From an uncultured Pelagibacteraceae bacterium (GTDB lineage: Bacteria > Pseudomonadota > Alphaproteobacteria > Pelagibacterales > Pelagibacteraceae), in contig CACJPL010000005.1 of NCBI GenBank assembly GCA_902595285.1, positions 1 through 64,000 on the forward strand: a stretch of DNA of 64,000 nucleotides, given 5' to 3'. The stretch's first letter is position 1. Every line of letters begins with the position of its first letter. Position numbers and translations under genes: made by a program. Below, in pieces: positions 54,143 to 62,857 of this stretch. Under the pieces are notes generated by a model. That model saw nothing but the letters and a program-made list of their open reading frames with translations, did no database searches and had not been told where the DNA came from.

Positions 54143-54459
54143 TAAAGTGAGAAAGAAACTCCACAACCACATGAAGATTTGGTTTGTGGATTAGATATTT
54201 TGAATTGTTCACCTATAAGTTCAGAAACATAATCAACCTCAGATCCTTTAAGTAAATCAGCTGAAGTTTTATCAATTAAAATATTTTGATAATTTAAATC
54301 ATCGTCTTGTTTTGATTTATCAAATGTAAATTCATATTGAAAACCAGAACATCCCCCACCTTTGATAGCGATTCTGAAGAATGATCCTTTGTCTTTTTTT
54401 GACAACAAATTATCTATTTGTTTTAACGCTTTATCCGTAAATTTAATTTCTTTAATCAT
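54142..54459 (-). CDS. erpA: A-type iron-sulfur carrier (ErpA/HesB family)
   Basis: This 105-aa protein has the three conserved cysteines of A-type carriers, one in GGCSGFQYEF near residue 37 and two in SSCGCGVSF near the C-terminus. It delivers Fe-S clusters to apo-enzymes; LipA and IlvD in this window are examples of Fe-S clients. It diverges from dgt, 50 bp away, and is coupled to xth downstream. Confidence 0.93.
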   Translation of the reverse strand: MIKEIKFTDKALKQIDNLLSKKDKGSFFRIAIKGGGCSGFQYEFTFDKSKQDDDLNYQNILIDKTSADLLKGSEVDYVSELIGEQFKISNPQTKSSCGCGVSFSL

Positions 54460-54509
54460 GTCTGAACACTGATATTACTAATATAATACTTAATTATTTA
54501 AATTAAAGG

Positions 54510-55628
54510 ATGAAAAAAGACACTTTGTTAGGAGTATTTAAAAGTAAAGGCAGACTTAATAAAGAGGCTAATTCAAAATACAGATCTCCTTTTCAACGCG
54601 ATAGAGATCGAATAATTCACAGCGCATCATTTAGAAGATTAAAGCATAAAACCCAAGTATTTGTTAACACAGAAGGGGATCATTTTAGAACCAGGATTAC
54701 TCATTCAATTGAAGTTGCTCAAATAGCAAGATCGATTGCAAAATATCTAAAATTAAATGAAGATTTAGCTGAAACCTTAAGTCTTGCTCATGATCTAGGT
54801 CATACTCCATTTGGCCATGCAGGAGAGGACGCTTTAGATGAATGTATGCAAAATTATGGAGGTTTCGATCACAATCTTCAGACACTAAGAATAGTAATGT
54901 TTTTAGAGAATAAATATTTTAAATTTGCTGGATTAAATTTAACTCTTGAAACTTTAGAAGGACTTTTAAAACATAATGGACCAGTAGATGATCTAAGTAT
55001 GATCAGTAAACTAATTGGTTTAAAAGTTTTCAAAAATAAAATTAATTTTAATACTTATCCATCATTAGAGGCTCAAATATCAGCTATATCAGATGATATT
55101 GCCTATAATAATCATGATATTCAAGATGGAATTAAAGCAAACCTATTTAAACTTGAGGAATTAGTTGAATTAGATTTTTTCAAAAATATTTATCAAAAAT
55201 ATAAAAATAAAATTAATAAAAAAAATTATAAAATTGCAATTTATCAAATCATCAGAGATTCAATAGATATTATGATTAGAGATTTACTAAGTAATACTGA
55301 AAAAAATATTAAAAAATTTAAAATTAAGTCATTAAAAGATGTATCAAAATCAGATCAATTAATAGTTTCTTTTTCAGATAAAATAGAAAATTCAGAACGA
55401 GAAATCCGATCATTTTTAAGACATAGGATGTATCACAATAAATCGGTGCTTAATAAGAATCAAAGAGGTAAAATGATAATTAAGAGATTATTTAAAATAA
55501 TTAAATCAAATCCTAGAAAATTTCTTACTAAAGAGCAATTGACTAAGGACAAATATAGAGCTATTTCAGATTTTATATCTGGTATGACAGATAGATACGC
55601 AATTAACCTTTGTAACGATAATAAATGA
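54510..55628 (+). CDS. dgt: dGTP triphosphohydrolase-like protein
   Basis: This 372-aa HD-domain protein hydrolyses dNTPs to nucleosides and triphosphate. The N-terminal PFQRDRDRIIHSASFRRL is the family signature, and FRTRITHSIEVAQIAR plus LAHDLGHTPFGHAGE provide the H...HD metal site. A later D in AISDDIAYNNHDI completes the site. It overlaps argS by 4 bp; erpA-dgt-argS is a common alphaproteobacterial order. Confidence 0.95.
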   Translation: MKKDTLLGVFKSKGRLNKEANSKYRSPFQRDRDRIIHSASFRRLKHKTQVFVNTEGDHFRTRITHSIEVAQIARSIAKYLKLNEDLAETLSLAHDLGHTPFGHAGEDALDECMQNYGGFDHNLQTLRIVMFLENKYFKFAGLNLTLETLEGLLKHNGPVDDLSMISKLIGLKVFKNKINFNTYPSLEAQISAISDDIAYNNHDIQDGIKANLFKLEELVELDFFKNIYQKYKNKINKKNYKIAIYQIIRDSIDIMIRDLLSNTEKNIKKFKIKSLKDVSKSDQLIVSFSDKIENSEREIRSFLRHRMYHNKSVLNKNQRGKMIIKRLFKIIKSNPRKFLTKEQLTKDKYRAISDFISGMTDRYAINLCNDNK

Positions 55629-57358
55629 ATATTTTTGAATTATATTTAGAAAAAATTAAATCAATGATTGTTGAGCTTAATAAAAAAAATCAACTTATCG
55701 TTCCAGAAAGTTTAAATGGTATTAATGCGGAAATACCACCCCCAAAATTTGATTGTGATATTTCAACTAATGTTGCAATGGTTTTATCAAAACTAAACAA
55801 AACTTCTCCAATACAATTAGCAGAAAAACTTGCACCTGAAATAAAAAATAGTGACGATCAAATAGAAAATATATCCGTTGCTAAACCTGGTTTCATAAAT
55901 ATTAAATTTAAGCCATCTTTTTGGTCAAACTTTATTAAAGATATAATCAATAATGCTAAAAAATTTGGAATTAATGAAAAAGAGAAAAAAAATAATTATT
56001 TAGTTGAATTTGTATCAGCTAATCCTACCGGACCATTGCATGTTGGTCACTGTAGAGGAGCTATTTTAGGCGACGTCATATCTAATGTGTTAATATTTAA
56101 TAAACACAAGGTTACAAAAGAGTATTATGTAAATGATTATGGTAACCAGATTATAAATTTTACAAAATCCGTATACTTTAGAATAAGGGAAGTAAAATTT
56201 AACGAAACATTTCCTCAAGATAACTCTGATTTATATCCAGGAGATTATTTAATCGATTTTGCAAAAAATATAGTTTCAGATAATTCAGATCTGAATTTTG
56301 ATGATTATGAGGAAATAAGCGATAAGTTAACAGCTTTATCTATAGAACAAGCGCTACTTTTAATTAAAAAGAACCTTAAGAGCTTAGGAATTAACCATGA
56401 TAATTTTGTTAGTGAAAAAAGTATTGTTTCAAACAAAGAAGTAGAGAGTGTAATAAAATTTTTAGAAAAAAATAAATTTGTATACAAAGGAAAAATTAAA
56501 GCTCCAGCTGGTGAGGATGATAAAAACTGGATAGAACGAGAACAGTTACTTTTTAAATCTACTGATTTTGGTGATGATAAAGATAGAGCATTACAAAAGT
56601 CAGATGGCGCTTGGACTTATTTTGCAAGTGATGTTGCGTATCATAAAAATAAAGTAGATCGTAAATATGATTATTTAATAAATATCCTTGGAGCAGATCA
56701 TGCTGGTTACATCAAAAGAATTTCATCTTCAGTTGAAGCTCTATCAGGAAAAAAAGATAAATTGATCTGTAAAATCAGTCAGCTTGTAAAATTAATTAAA
56801 GATAACAAACCATTTAAGATGTCTAAAAGAAAGGGAGACTACATTACCGTTGATGATTTAATTGAAGAAGTTGGAAAAGATGCAACCAGATTTATCATGC
56901 TCAACAGAAGTAGTGATGTAGAATTAGATTTTGATTTTGATGCTGTAAAAGAAAAATCAAAAGATAATCCGTTATATTATGTTCAATATTGTTATGCCAG
57001 AATTTCATCTGTCTTTAGACATATTGATAAAGATTTAAATTCAAATATTGAATTAGATGATTATAGTTTTGAATATTCAAATGATGAGATTAAAATTTTA
57101 AAAAAGATTTCAGAATGGCCTAAATGCATCGATGCAGCTAGTTCAAAATTAGAACCACATAGAATACCTGTTTATTTATATGATCTGGCTTCAGAATTTC
57201 ACTCATATTGGAATCTTGGTAAACAAAATCCAGAAAAAAGATTTATTAATGATCAAAAAACAGTTGCACCAGATAAATTAGTTTTTTTAAAAGCAATATC
57301 TAACGTTATAAAATCAGGAATGGATATAGTCGGTGTAGATACACCAGATAAAATGTAA
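55625..57358 (+). CDS. argS: Arginyl-tRNA synthetase
   Basis: This is a 577-aa class I synthetase. It has an N-terminal Add-1 domain (about 1-110), the HIGH-like motif VSANPTGPLHVGHCRG near 127, and the KMSKS-like FKMSKRKGDYI near 398. A C-terminal DALR anticodon-binding helical domain (about 450-577) closes the protein. It serves tRNA-Arg such as the one at 15049. It shares overlaps with dgt (4 bp) and the next gene (1 bp). Confidence 0.97.
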   Translation: MNIFELYLEKIKSMIVELNKKNQLIVPESLNGINAEIPPPKFDCDISTNVAMVLSKLNKTSPIQLAEKLAPEIKNSDDQIENISVAKPGFINIKFKPSFWSNFIKDIINNAKKFGINEKEKKNNYLVEFVSANPTGPLHVGHCRGAILGDVISNVLIFNKHKVTKEYYVNDYGNQIINFTKSVYFRIREVKFNETFPQDNSDLYPGDYLIDFAKNIVSDNSDLNFDDYEEISDKLTALSIEQALLLIKKNLKSLGINHDNFVSEKSIVSNKEVESVIKFLEKNKFVYKGKIKAPAGEDDKNWIEREQLLFKSTDFGDDKDRALQKSDGAWTYFASDVAYHKNKVDRKYDYLINILGADHAGYIKRISSSVEALSGKKDKLICKISQLVKLIKDNKPFKMSKRKGDYITVDDLIEEVGKDATRFIMLNRSSDVELDFDFDAVKEKSKDNPLYYVQYCYARISSVFRHIDKDLNSNIELDDYSFEYSNDEIKILKKISEWPKCIDAASSKLEPHRIPVYLYDLASEFHSYWNLGKQNPEKRFINDQKTVAPDKLVFLKAISNVIKSGMDIVGVDTPDKM

Positions 57359-57618
57359 TGCTAAAAGAAATTAAGTATTTAATCTTTATTGTTGTAATTG
57401 CTTTGTTTATTTTTTTGACTGGTAGATATTATTTTTCAGATGAAAATAAGAAGAAATCATATAGATCTTATAAAAATAATGATGAAAAAATTAAATTATA
57501 TTCAAAAAATTTACCTGTTTTGGAAAACGACACACAAAATGTAATAGAATACGTTAAGCAAACAAATAAAAAAAAGAAAAAAAAGTTTAATTTTTGGAAA
57601 CTTTTAGAGAATGATTAA
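57358..57618 (+). CDS. Small single-span membrane protein in the place of a SPOR-domain gene
   Basis: This 86-aa protein has one N-terminal membrane helix (about residues 7-24), then a hydrophilic Lys/Asn-rich tail ending KKKKKKFNFWKLLEND. In other alphaproteobacteria the gene between argS and nagZ encodes a longer SPOR-domain protein that binds septal peptidoglycan. Here the membrane anchor is kept and no SPOR domain is visible, so this may be a shortened relic or replacement. It overlaps nagZ by 8 bp. Confidence 0.7.
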   Translation: MLKEIKYLIFIVVIALFIFLTGRYYFSDENKKKSYRSYKNNDEKIKLYSKNLPVLENDTQNVIEYVKQTNKKKKKKFNFWKLLEND

Positions 57619-58561
57619 GAACAGAAGAGCTTTTATTGTTGGTTTAAAATCATCAACAATATCAGAGAGAGAGATTACTTTTTTAAAGAAATATAAACCA
57701 TGGGGAGTTATTTTATTTTCAAGAAACATACATTCAATTGAACAAACTAAAAAATTAACTGATAAAATAAAAAAGATATTTAAAGACAAAAAATACCCTA
57801 TATTAATTGATCAAGAAGGTGGACGAGTAAATCGATTAAGTAAAATTATTTCATTTGATAATTTAACTTCTGAATATTTTGGTAATTTATTCACTAAAGA
57901 TAAGAAAAAATTTAATATTATTTATAAATTATTTATCGATAAGACTTCGTATTTGCTTAAATCAATTGGTGTTAATATAAATACTGTTCCTGTTTTAGAT
58001 CTTCGAATTAAAGGAGCTAGCAACATTATTGGTGATAGGTCTTTTTCAAAAAATAAAAAAAATATCTCTAAAATTGGAGATATTTGTATTGATTTTTTTC
58101 ATGAAAATTCCATTGGCACTGTCATAAAACACATACCTGGACATGGATTAGCTAAGGTAGATAGTCACAAGTTTACTCCTGTAGTTACCAAAAACTTAAA
58201 TTATTTGAATAAAAATGATTTTTTCCCATTCAAGAAAAAACAAAGCTATTTTGCAATGACAGCACATGTAATATATCGAAGTATTGATAGATTAAATACA
58301 GCTACACACTCTAAAAAAATTATAAATTTAATTAGAAAAAAAATTGGCTTTAAAAACATTTTAATTTCAGATGATTTATCAATGAAAAGTTTAAAAGATG
58401 ATTTAAAAACTAATACAATTAAAACATTTAGCGCAGGTTGTAATCTTGTTCTTCATTGCAATGGCAAATTGTCAGAAATGAAGGTAGTCGGTGATAATTC
58501 GCCAAGGGTTAGTAATTTTATTATAAAAAAAACATCGTTATTTTATAAAATTTTAAGTTAA
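57611..58561 (+). CDS. nagZ: Beta-N-acetylhexosaminidase NagZ (GH3)
   Basis: The 316-aa GH3 enzyme removes N-acetylglucosamine from peptidoglycan fragments during wall recycling. Motifs are WGVILFSRNI, LIDQEGGRVNRL, the KHIPGHG segment near 174 with the catalytic His on a mobile loop, MTAHVIY, and ISDDLSM containing the catalytic Asp. It is followed 9 bp later by scpA, as in many alphaproteobacteria. Confidence 0.93.
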   Translation: MIKNRRAFIVGLKSSTISEREITFLKKYKPWGVILFSRNIHSIEQTKKLTDKIKKIFKDKKYPILIDQEGGRVNRLSKIISFDNLTSEYFGNLFTKDKKKFNIIYKLFIDKTSYLLKSIGVNINTVPVLDLRIKGASNIIGDRSFSKNKKNISKIGDICIDFFHENSIGTVIKHIPGHGLAKVDSHKFTPVVTKNLNYLNKNDFFPFKKKQSYFAMTAHVIYRSIDRLNTATHSKKIINLIRKKIGFKNILISDDLSMKSLKDDLKTNTIKTFSAGCNLVLHCNGKLSEMKVVGDNSPRVSNFIIKKTSLFYKILS

Positions 58562-58570
58562 TATCTGAGC

Positions 58571-59314
58571 ATGACTATTTCTGATTCTGCATTATTTAAT
58601 GTTGATATAAATAATTATAATGGCCCTCTAGATGTACTTTTAGATTTAGCCAAAGCTCAAAAGGTAGATCTTGAAGAGATATCAATTACAAAGTTAGCAG
58701 ATCAGTTTCACGATTATATTACAAAAGAAAAAGATTTAAATTTAGAAATTGCTTCTGAATATTTATTAATGGCAACTTGGTTAGCATATTTAAAATCTAA
58801 ATTATTACTTCCAGGAACACCTGAAGAAGAATTTAAAGTTCAAGAAGTTGCTGAAAAATTAAAATTACAACTTAAAAAGTTAGAATTAATAAGATTGCTC
58901 TCAGAACAAATGCTTAAAAGAAAAAGATTAGGAAGAGAAATTCGATCAAGAGGAATGAAGGGAAATATAAGATCTATTTATAGCACTGAATATAATTTAA
59001 GTTTATTTGAGCTTCTCAAGTCATATTCAACAATTATAATGACAAAGGACTTTCAAAAAATGAATATTCCAAAATTACCTGTATTTACTGCTGAGGATGG
59101 TATCAAAACAATAAGAGAATTTTTTGGTAAATTGATAGATTGGAAAAAATTAGATGATTTAATTCCTAAAAATTTCAAAAGTGGCTCAAAATACAAACGT
59201 ACTGGAAAAGCAGGAATTTTTGCTGGTTCATTAGAATTAGTTAAAGAAGGAAACCTCACTATGAAACAAGATAAATTATTTGATGATATTTATGTGAAGG
59301 AAAATAATGATTAA
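58571..59314 (+). CDS. scpA: Segregation and condensation protein A
   Basis: ScpA is the kleisin subunit that bridges SMC heads and helps condense and separate chromosomes. The 247-aa product starts with the family motif YNGPLDVLLDLAKAQKVDLEEI, quoted here as the stretch near residues 17-38. It continues with SEYLLMATWLAYLKSKLLLP. The C-terminal winged-helix region is less conserved. It overlaps scpB by 8 bp, the usual pairing. Confidence 0.93.
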   Translation: MTISDSALFNVDINNYNGPLDVLLDLAKAQKVDLEEISITKLADQFHDYITKEKDLNLEIASEYLLMATWLAYLKSKLLLPGTPEEEFKVQEVAEKLKLQLKKLELIRLLSEQMLKRKRLGREIRSRGMKGNIRSIYSTEYNLSLFELLKSYSTIIMTKDFQKMNIPKLPVFTAEDGIKTIREFFGKLIDWKKLDDLIPKNFKSGSKYKRTGKAGIFAGSLELVKEGNLTMKQDKLFDDIYVKENND

Positions 59315-60008
59315 AAAAGAAAAAATTTCAAAAGATAATATTGTTAAATTTCCATATAAGTTATCTGATTTAGAAAAAGAAATTGAAGCAGTTATTTTTG
59401 CTGCTGCTGAACCATTAGATGTTGATACAATCGAAAACAAAGTTACTAAAAAAGGTAGTGTATCTAAATCATTGGAAAAGTTACAGCAAGAATACTCTAA
59501 ACGTGGAATTAATCTTGTTTGCATAAAAGAAAAGTGGTCCTTCAGAACTTCGCCCAACTTGTCAAACATCATGTCACAAGAAAGGACTGTCGAAAAAAAA
59601 CTTTCTAGAGCTGCAATTGAGACTTTAGCTATAATTGTTTATCACCAGCCAGTTACTAGAGCTGAGATTGAAGAAATAAGAGGTGTAGCATTTGGCACAA
59701 ATACTCTTGAAATATTGATGGAGCTTAATTGGGTAAAGCCAGGTGGTCGTAAAGATGTACCCGGTAGACCAATTCAGTACGTTACGACTGATGAATTTTT
59801 AAGTCATTTTAATCTTCAAAAATTATCTGATTTACCAACAATAGATGAATTAGGTGCAGCTGGATTAATTGACAGTTCTAGTATTGATAATGCAATTTTT
59901 GGAACAGGAAAATTCTACAAAGAAAAACAAGAGGAAAAAAAAGAGGATATTTATTCTAATATTGACGAGATGTTAAATAGCACTCTTGATACAGAAGAGA
60001 AAGATTAA
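59307..60008 (+). CDS. scpB: Segregation and condensation protein B
   Basis: This 233-aa protein has two winged-helix domains. Family motifs are EAVIFAAAEPLDVDTIE near residue 30, LSRAAIETLAIIVYHQPVTRAEIEEIRGV in the second domain (about 100-130), and GRPIQYVTTDEFL. It partners ScpA and SMC. A charged C-terminal tail is rich in Glu/Lys. tatA follows after 47 bp. Confidence 0.94.
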   Translation: MIKKEKISKDNIVKFPYKLSDLEKEIEAVIFAAAEPLDVDTIENKVTKKGSVSKSLEKLQQEYSKRGINLVCIKEKWSFRTSPNLSNIMSQERTVEKKLSRAAIETLAIIVYHQPVTRAEIEEIRGVAFGTNTLEILMELNWVKPGGRKDVPGRPIQYVTTDEFLSHFNLQKLSDLPTIDELGAAGLIDSSSIDNAIFGTGKFYKEKQEEKKEDIYSNIDEMLNSTLDTEEKD

Positions 60009-60055
60009 CAAAAAAGTAACTTTTAAATTAATCATAAAAAGGTTATAAGTTTTTT

Positions 60056-60256
60056 ATGAGCATAGGAATTTGGCAAATTGCAATCGTAGTTATATTAGTA
60101 GTCTTATTATTTGGACGAGGTAAAATTTCTAGTTTGATGGGTGATGTAGCTAAGGGAATTAAAAGTTTCAAAAAAGGAATGGCGTCAGACGTTAATGACG
60201 ATACAGAGCCAAAAAATATTTCCGACGAAAATAAAGACTCAGAAAACAAAGATTAA
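60056..60256 (+). CDS. tatA: Twin-arginine translocase subunit TatA
   Basis: The 66-aa protein has one N-terminal membrane helix (about 4-20). It ends in the hinge motif LFGRGKI, then an amphipathic helix ([16 protein letters not shown]) and an acidic tail. These are the TatA hallmarks; TatA multimers form the pathway for folded proteins. It begins a tatA-tatB-tatC run. Confidence 0.93.
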   Translation: MSIGIWQIAIVVILVVLLFGRGKISSLMGDVAKGIKSFKKGMASDVNDDTEPKNISDENKDSENKD

Positions 60257-60261
60257 ATCAC

Positions 60262-60480
60262 ATGCCTACTATTGGTTGGTTTGAGATATTAATTGTTGTT
60301 GGTATTGCAATTGTTGTTCTTGGGCCAAAAGATTTTCCAATCATGTTAAAGAAAGCTGGTTCTTGGATAGGGACTGCTAAAAGGTATGTAAGCAATATTC
60401 AAAATGAAGTTTCCAATTTAAAAATTGATGAAGAAAAAATTGATAATGAAATAAAAAAAGAAACTAAAAAAGATGAGTAA
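60262..60480 (+). CDS. tatB: Twin-arginine translocase subunit TatB
   Basis: At 72 aa it is short for TatB. The membrane helix IGWFEILIVVGIAIVVLGP ends in the Gly-Pro hinge typical of TatB and is preceded by a conserved Glu. A charged amphipathic helix follows. The C-terminal extension usual in TatB is much reduced, consistent with streamlining. It overlaps tatC by 8 bp. Confidence 0.88.
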   Translation: MPTIGWFEILIVVGIAIVVLGPKDFPIMLKKAGSWIGTAKRYVSNIQNEVSNLKIDEEKIDNEIKKETKKDE

Positions 60481-61243
60481 TGAGGAAAATGAAGGTGGAT
60501 TTGTTAGCCATCTAACAGAACTAAGAAAAAGATTAATAAACAGTTTTATATTTCTAATAATCTTTTTTATTATTTGTTATATATTTGCAGAACACATATA
60601 TGGTTTTTTAGTTGATCCATTTGCACAAGCTGTAAAAGATGATGGATCTGATAGAAGGCTTATTTTTACGGCCTTACAAGAAACTTTTTTAACATATATT
60701 AAAGTATCTTTTTTCACTGCATTTTTCGTAACCTGTCCATTTATTCTAATGCAAATATGGAAATTTATTGCACCAGGGTTATATAAACATGAAAAAGTTG
60801 CTATACTCCCATATCTCATATTAACACCTATACTTTTCTTTTTAGGAGGCATGCTTGTTTACTATTTGATAATGCCTCTAGCTATTAAATTCTTTTTATC
60901 ATTTGAAAGTACAGGGATGTCTACAAGTCTACCAATTCAATTGGAAGCTAAGGTAAATGAATATCTATCACTTGTTATGAAGTTAATTTTTGCATTTGGA
61001 ATAAGTTTTCAACTACCTATAGTTTTAAGTTTATTAGCAAGAATAGGTGTTGTTGATAGTCAATTTTTAAAAGAAAGAAGAAAGTACGTTGTTGTAATTA
61101 TATTTGCTGCTGCTGCATTATTAACACCACCGGATCCAATTACTCAAATAGGTTTAGCCATTCCATTACTAATTTTATATGAATTATCTATATTTTCAGT
61201 AAAATTTATAGAAAACAAAAATTTAGAAAAAACTGATGCATAA
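60473..61243 (+). CDS. tatC: Twin-arginine translocase subunit TatC
   Basis: The 256-aa protein has six membrane spans. The cytoplasmic N-terminal FVSHLTELRKRLINS motif is the signal-peptide binding element, with the conserved Glu. FYAAL-like loops are replaced by FLGGMLVYYLIMPLAIKFFLSF, and GISFQLPIVL and LTPPDPITQIGLAIPLLILYE follow. TatC recognises twin-arginine signals. It overlaps serS by 8 bp. Confidence 0.95.
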   Translation: MSNEENEGGFVSHLTELRKRLINSFIFLIIFFIICYIFAEHIYGFLVDPFAQAVKDDGSDRRLIFTALQETFLTYIKVSFFTAFFVTCPFILMQIWKFIAPGLYKHEKVAILPYLILTPILFFLGGMLVYYLIMPLAIKFFLSFESTGMSTSLPIQLEAKVNEYLSLVMKLIFAFGISFQLPIVLSLLARIGVVDSQFLKERRKYVVVIIFAAAALLTPPDPITQIGLAIPLLILYELSIFSVKFIENKNLEKTDA

Positions 61244-62495
61244 TTTAAAAGAAATAAGAAAAGATTTTTCAAAATTTGAAAAAGATCTTGAAAAACGATC
61301 AGTTAAAATTGATTTTAATAATTTAAAAAAACTTGATGAGTTAAATAGAGATTTAATTCAAAAGAAAGAAAATCTAGAAAAAGAAAAAAAAGATATTTCA
61401 AAATCTAAAGATGAAAATTTATTTAAAAAATCTAAAGAAATATCCATGGAATTAGAAAAGATTTCTGAAGAACAAAAAAATACTAAAACTGAATTAGACA
61501 ATATTTTATCAAGTATACCAAACATTCCTCATCAAGATGTTCCAAATGGAAAAAATGAAAATAATAATGTGGAAGTTTTAAAAGCTGGAAAAGTTCCTGA
61601 ATTTGATTTTAAACCTAAATCTCATTATGAACTTGGTGAAAATTTAGACATGCTTGATTTTGATCTTGCAACAAAAACAACAGGATCAAGGTTTGTATTT
61701 GTTAAAAAAGAATTAGCGTTATTAGAACGAGCTTTGTCCAACTTTATGCTAGATACTCATATTTTTCAAAATGGTTATCAAGAAATTTCACCACCATTAC
61801 TAGCTTCTGACAATTCAATGTATGGAACTGGTCAATTACCAAAATTTGAAAACGATCAATTTGAAATAAAATTTGAAGAAGGATCTGATAGAAAATTTTT
61901 GATTCCAACAGCTGAAGTAATATTAACTAATATTGTTAAGGATAAAATTGTTGATCAAAAAGAATTACCTATGAGATTTGTTGCTTCAACGCCGTGTTTT
62001 AGAAAGGAGGCTGGCAGTTATGGTAAAGATACAAAAGGAATGATTAGGCAACATCAATTTTATAAAGTTGAGATGGTAAGTATTGTTGAAAAAGAAAATT
62101 GTTTAGAGGAATTAGAGCGTATGACTAATTGTGCAACAGATATTCTAGAAAAGTTAGAGTTACCTTATAGAAAAATAATTTTATGCTCAGGTGATATGGG
62201 TTTTAGTGCTGAAAAAACTTATGATATTGAAGTGTGGTTACCATCAGAAAACAAGTATCGTGAAATATCGTCATGCTCTTCTTGTTCAACATTTCAGGCA
62301 CAAAGAATGAAATCAAGATATAAAAATAAAAACAAGGAAACTGTTTTTGTTGGAACATTAAATGGAAGTGGTTTAGCTGTGGGCAGAACATTAATTGCTG
62401 TACTAGAAAACTATCAACAAAAAGATGGCTCGATTATTGTTCCTAAGGTACTGCGACCGTATATGAATAATTTAGAATTGATTTCAACTAAATAA
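61236..62495 (+). CDS. serS: Seryl-tRNA synthetase
   Basis: This 419-aa class II synthetase has a long N-terminal antiparallel coiled-coil arm (about residues 28-105, Lys/Glu-rich) that grips the long variable arm of tRNA-Ser. Motif 2 contains PCFRKEAGSYGKDTKGMIRQ and motif 3 GSGLAVGRTLIAVLENYQ. All class II landmarks are present and the length is normal. Confidence 0.97.
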   Translation: MHNLKEIRKDFSKFEKDLEKRSVKIDFNNLKKLDELNRDLIQKKENLEKEKKDISKSKDENLFKKSKEISMELEKISEEQKNTKTELDNILSSIPNIPHQDVPNGKNENNNVEVLKAGKVPEFDFKPKSHYELGENLDMLDFDLATKTTGSRFVFVKKELALLERALSNFMLDTHIFQNGYQEISPPLLASDNSMYGTGQLPKFENDQFEIKFEEGSDRKFLIPTAEVILTNIVKDKIVDQKELPMRFVASTPCFRKEAGSYGKDTKGMIRQHQFYKVEMVSIVEKENCLEELERMTNCATDILEKLELPYRKIILCSGDMGFSAEKTYDIEVWLPSENKYREISSCSSCSTFQAQRMKSRYKNKNKETVFVGTLNGSGLAVGRTLIAVLENYQQKDGSIIVPKVLRPYMNNLELISTK

Positions 62496-62550
62496 AGTTG
62501 TTTTAATTAAATAGATAGTATAAGTATTCACATAATTTATAAGGAGATTT

Positions 62551-62844
62551 ATGGAAGGTTCAGGAATAGGACAATTTATACCGTTAATTTTAATTTTTGT
62601 TATTTTTTATTTTTTCTTAATCAGACCACAGCAAAAAAAAGTTAAAGAACATAAAGCCATGGTTGAAAGTCTTAAAAGAGGTGACAAGGTTGTCACTTCT
62701 GGTGGTATTACAGGTACAGTTGAGAGACTAATTGATAATGATAAAGTTGAAGTAGAAATTGCTGAAAATGTAAAAGTTGAGATAGTTAAATCTACTGGGA
62801 TTCAAAGTCTTGTTAATACTAACACTCAAGAAGTTAAAAAATAA
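62551..62844 (+). CDS. yajC: Preprotein translocase accessory subunit YajC
   Basis: The 97-aa protein has one membrane helix (about 8-24) followed by the family signature FFLIRPQQKKVKEHKAMVESLKRGDKVVTSGGITG, quoted here as the stretch near residues 20-55. YajC associates with SecDF and the holotranslocon. An AAGGAGA ribosome-binding site lies 6-8 bp before the ATG. It is upstream of secD, as usual. Confidence 0.95.
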   Translation: MEGSGIGQFIPLILIFVIFYFFLIRPQQKKVKEHKAMVESLKRGDKVVTSGGITGTVERLIDNDKVEVEIAENVKVEIVKSTGIQSLVNTNTQEVKK

Positions 62845-62857
62845 TTATTTTTATTAA

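Noticed and set aside
54143..54172. Upstream start for xth
   Set aside because: It overlaps erpA coding sequence and adds residues before the conserved ISSWNVNS N-terminus; the TAATG overlap start is the normal pattern here.
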